From positions 8,806 to 17,222 of the forward strand of contig JALURF010000022.1 of assembly GCA_027017165.1 (NCBI GenBank): 8,417 nt of DNA, in the 5' to 3' direction. Below the pieces are notes generated by a model that saw only the letters and a list, made by a program, of their open reading frames with translations, was not told where the DNA came from and ran no database searches. This document shows positions 6,926 through 8,417 of this stretch, one piece after another (the stretch's first letter is position 1; each line of letters begins with the position of its first letter). This DNA comes from Thermofilaceae archaeon (GTDB lineage Archaea > Thermoproteota > Thermoprotei > Thermofilales > B69-G16). The position numbers were made by a program, and so were the translations under genes.

Positions 6926-7804
6926 TTGGCTAAAATAGGGATTTTTTCTAGAAATCCCGAGTCATGGCCTAGCCAGCAGCTACGAGAAGCCATAGTCTAC
7001 TACGGCCACGAACCCGTGTTCCTAAGGCTATCTAGGGTTTTAAACCGTATAGGCTACGGCTTAAAATCGGAAGCTGAGGGGGTAAACCTCTACGATCTTC
7101 TCGCCATAATAGTTAGGCCCATAGGCAGATGTTCGCTCGAAGAGGCTATTTACAGGCTCGATTCTCTTCACAGATTGGCTAGAGATGGTAAGATAATTAT
7201 AAACCACCCCTCAGCTATAGAAAAGTGTATTGATAAGTTTTATTCTTTATTCTTACTCGAAAAACACGGACTCCCAGTACCCAGAACGGCAGTGGCTGAA
7301 AACGCCGAGGACGCATTAGTAGCTTTCCACGAGCTGGGAGGAGATGTGGTGGTAAAGCCTATTTTCGGCTCTCGAGGGATAGGAATAGCTAGGGTGAGCG
7401 ACCCAGACACAGCTATTAGAATATTTCGCTCCCTCCAATTCTACCACTCTGTAATCTATCTTCAAGAGTTTATTCAGCACGGGCAGAGGGATATCAGAAT
7501 GTTCGTAGTGGGAGATGAAGTAGTCGCTGCCATGTATAGGGAGAGCGAAAGCTGGAAGACTAACATAGCTCAGGGAGCTAGGCCTAAAGCCTTTAAACCT
7601 GAAGGAGAACTGGAAGAATTAGCATTAAAAGCTTGTAAAGTCTTAAATTGTGAAGTAGCGGGAGTAGATGTGCTTGAAAGTCCTCGAGGATACTTCATAA
7701 CGGAGATTAATAGTCAGCCTGGATGGCGTGGGCTGCAGTCTGTAACTAGGGTAAATATTGCGAAGAGAATAATTAGATACGTTATTGAGAAAGCTAAGAG
7801 GTAG
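6926..7804 (+). CDS. RimK-type ATP-grasp ligase, candidate H4MPT or F420 glutamate ligase (MptN/CofF-like)
   Basis: The 292-residue product has the ATP-grasp fold of the RimK/LysX/MptN/CofF group, which adds an amino acid (mostly glutamate) to a carboxylate through an acyl phosphate. Residues 1-95 form the N-terminal domain. VVVKPIFGSRGIGIARV at 141-157 contains the ATP-binding K144 and glycine loop, LQEFI at 179-183 is the adenine hinge, RDIRMFVVGDEVVAAMYR at 188-205 is typical of the group, and D248, E260 and N262 (TEINSQPGW) are the Mg ligands. The start is TTG with AGGGGGG 5 nt upstream; MAKIGIFSRN begins the first beta strand, so nothing is missing. A role in glutamylating H4MPT (MptN) or F420 (CofF) is inferred from the neighbouring C1 operon. 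LysX or RimK functions are not excluded. Confidence 0.85.
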   Translation: MAKIGIFSRNPESWPSQQLREAIVYYGHEPVFLRLSRVLNRIGYGLKSEAEGVNLYDLLAIIVRPIGRCSLEEAIYRLDSLHRLARDGKIIINHPSAIEKCIDKFYSLFLLEKHGLPVPRTAVAENAEDALVAFHELGGDVVVKPIFGSRGIGIARVSDPDTAIRIFRSLQFYHSVIYLQEFIQHGQRDIRMFVVGDEVVAAMYRESESWKTNIAQGARPKAFKPEGELEELALKACKVLNCEVAGVDVLESPRGYFITEINSQPGWRGLQSVTRVNIAKRIIRYVIEKAKR

Positions 7805-7815
7805 AGAGCTTTTTT
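7790..7815 (+). terminator. Hairpin and T-run after the ATP-grasp gene
   Basis: AAAGCT (7790-7795) can pair with AGCTTT (7807-7812) around an 11-nt loop that contains the stop codon, and three further T residues follow. The T6 run at 7810-7815 alone could terminate archaeal transcription. The stem is only 6 bp, so the hairpin may be chance. Confidence 0.4.
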
Positions 7816-7989
7816 GTATATAGAATCTCGGAATTTCCGATTTTTATAGATTCCAATTTCTTATTGACTAATAAATCGTATACCTCAAATTCGTTAACTT
7901 TAACTCCATATTCGCTTTTAAGAACATCGCTAATCAATTTCATCAATATATTTAGCGATACTTCACCGAAAATATCTCTATAGACTTTG
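7794..7989 (-). other. Likely out-of-frame C-terminus of the PfkB-like gene
   Basis: In the frame one base back (-1) from the GAGD frame, an open stretch runs from the T6 run at 7995-7990 to a TAG at 7794-7796. It reads FKVYRDIFGEVSLNILM and so on for about 65 residues, ending ILYTKKLSTS. Joining the frames at the T run gives about 80 residues after GAGD, somewhat longer than a usual PfkB tail. No start codon or SD of its own is evident, so it is best explained as the tail of the same gene after a frameshift. Its end overlaps the last 11 bases of the ATP-grasp gene on the other strand. This stretch accounts for most of the gap 7805-7951, in which I see nothing else besides the T run. Confidence 0.45.
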
Positions 7990-8308
7990 AAAAAAGATAG
8001 TGAGTCGCTGCACCAGCAAGAAAAACATCACCAGCTCCGGTAAAATGTATATTATTTTGGTGTTTAAGAGGAAAAGCAGGAAATATTTTGAATATTTTCT
8101 CTTGACCATTATTCTTGATAAGAACTGCCCCATCATTGCCTAAAGTAATAATTAAATTATTCAGAATGAAGTTCGCAGAGGGTCTCCTTGATGATGTAGG
8201 ATTCATAGAATTTTCAAAAGGGAAATTTTTATTATCGCCCACAACGCTTGTAGCATTGCTTTTAAGATCTCCATTAGGATCTATTAAACCGTTTTTTAAT
8301 AAAAAAGG
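7952..8308 (-). pseudogene. PfkB-family sugar kinase remnant (C-terminal ATP-binding segment)
   Basis: The frame is open from 8308 to the stop at 7952 (118 codons); the only plausible early start is GTG at 8242. Its second half is clearly PfkB-like: LIITLGNDGAVLI followed by TGAGDVFLAGAATHYL, the signature with the anion hole and the catalytic Asp of ribokinase-type kinases. Such kinases are about 300 residues, and the N-terminal sugar-binding half is absent. Residues before LIITLG (rich in Asn, Ser and Pro) do not resemble the family. Upstream, the frame is closed by a TGA at 8309-8311, and an opposite-strand gene starts at 8314. After GAGD the frame ends too early, while another frame continues the protein. 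I therefore read it as a truncated, frameshifted and probably inactive copy. The region is AT-rich compared with the operon. Confidence 0.65.
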
Positions 8309-8313
8309 TCACA

Positions 8314-8417
8314 ATGAAATTTAATAAAACTTACTGGAGCGAATTTTATTTAAAAGAAAAACAACCCTGGGATATGCATCGGGTTTCACCGCCATTAAAA
8401 GCTTACTTTGATCAGCT
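8314..8417 (+). CDS. TPMT-like class I SAM-dependent methyltransferase, N-terminal fragment (3' end outside window)
   Basis: Thirty-four codons from ATG 8314 are open to the right edge. The N-terminus has YWSEFYLKEKQPWDMHRVSPPLKAYFDQ: an aromatic-rich first helix, then PWD, then SPPLxxYF. This is the start of the thiopurine-methyltransferase-like family, whose members usually begin WxxRYxxGxxPWDxGxPSPxLxxYF. The SAM-binding GxGxG loop would lie beyond the edge. AAGGT at 8305-8309 is a possible SD. Many members are bacterial, and the local composition is AT-rich, so acquisition by transfer is possible. The substrate cannot be predicted. The shorter + strand frame ending at 8324 overlaps this start and is antisense to the kinase remnant. 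Confidence 0.7.
   Translation, partial: MKFNKTYWSEFYLKEKQPWDMHRVSPPLKAYFDQ

Noticed and set aside
8115..8324. 69-codon + strand frame
   Set aside because: It is the antisense of the PfkB remnant, whose TLGNDGA and GAGD motifs fix the coding strand, and its end overlaps the methyltransferase start.
1..8417. CRISPR array, tRNA or rRNA genes, transposase or insertion-sequence ends
   Set aside because: I saw no regularly spaced direct repeats, no tRNA-like cloverleaf or rRNA segment, and no transposase-like protein; the window is almost fully coding outside 6845-6925 and the last 600 bases.

Overview
The window looks like a piece of a thermophilic, probably anaerobic archaeal genome. It holds most of the tetrahydromethanopterin (H4MPT)-linked C1 pathway, including an F420-dependent dehydrogenase. 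Shine-Dalgarno sites are of the GGTGA type, genes are packed with 1-4 nt overlaps, and arginine and isoleucine codons are mostly AGG/AGA and ATA. The lineage cannot be settled from this sequence. Methanogenic or alkane-oxidising archaea, Archaeoglobus-like organisms and TACK archaea with an archaeal Wood-Ljungdahl branch all fit.

Bases 1-5472 (+ strand) form one tight operon that enters from the left edge: the 3' end of mtd (methylene-H4MPT dehydrogenase), a fused fwdD-fwdB (formylmethanofuran dehydrogenase D and B in one chain), fwdA, fwdC and mch (methenyl-H4MPT cyclohydrolase). Together they cover CO2 to formylmethanofuran, and formyl/methenyl-H4MPT to methylene-H4MPT. The formyltransferase Ftr, the reductase Mer and the iron-sulfur subunits FwdF/FwdG are not in the window. 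A T6 run directly follows mch.

Bases 5477-6844 (- strand) encode an alkaline-phosphatase-superfamily enzyme of sulfatase shape. It has Thr where sulfatases carry the formylglycine-forming Cys. It converges on mch with 4 bp between the stop codons. An 81-bp divergent promoter region with TAAG/CTTA repeats separates it from a TTG-started RimK-type ATP-grasp ligase (6926-7804, + strand). That ligase is a candidate MptN- or CofF-type glutamate ligase for H4MPT or F420, which would connect it to the C1 operon.

Bases 7805-8417 differ in character. Composition becomes AT-rich (22% and 25% GC in two 60-base lines counted by hand, against 53% in a line inside fwdC). On the - strand lies a remnant of a PfkB-family sugar kinase: the C-terminal GAGD segment without its N-terminal half, with a likely frameshift at a T6 run. 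On the + strand a TPMT-like SAM methyltransferase starts at 8314 and runs off the right edge. This end looks like a rearranged or acquired segment, or possibly an assembly join.

The item most worth following up is the FwdD-FwdB fusion, which places the molybdopterin-dinucleotide-binding domain at the N-terminus of the catalytic chain.
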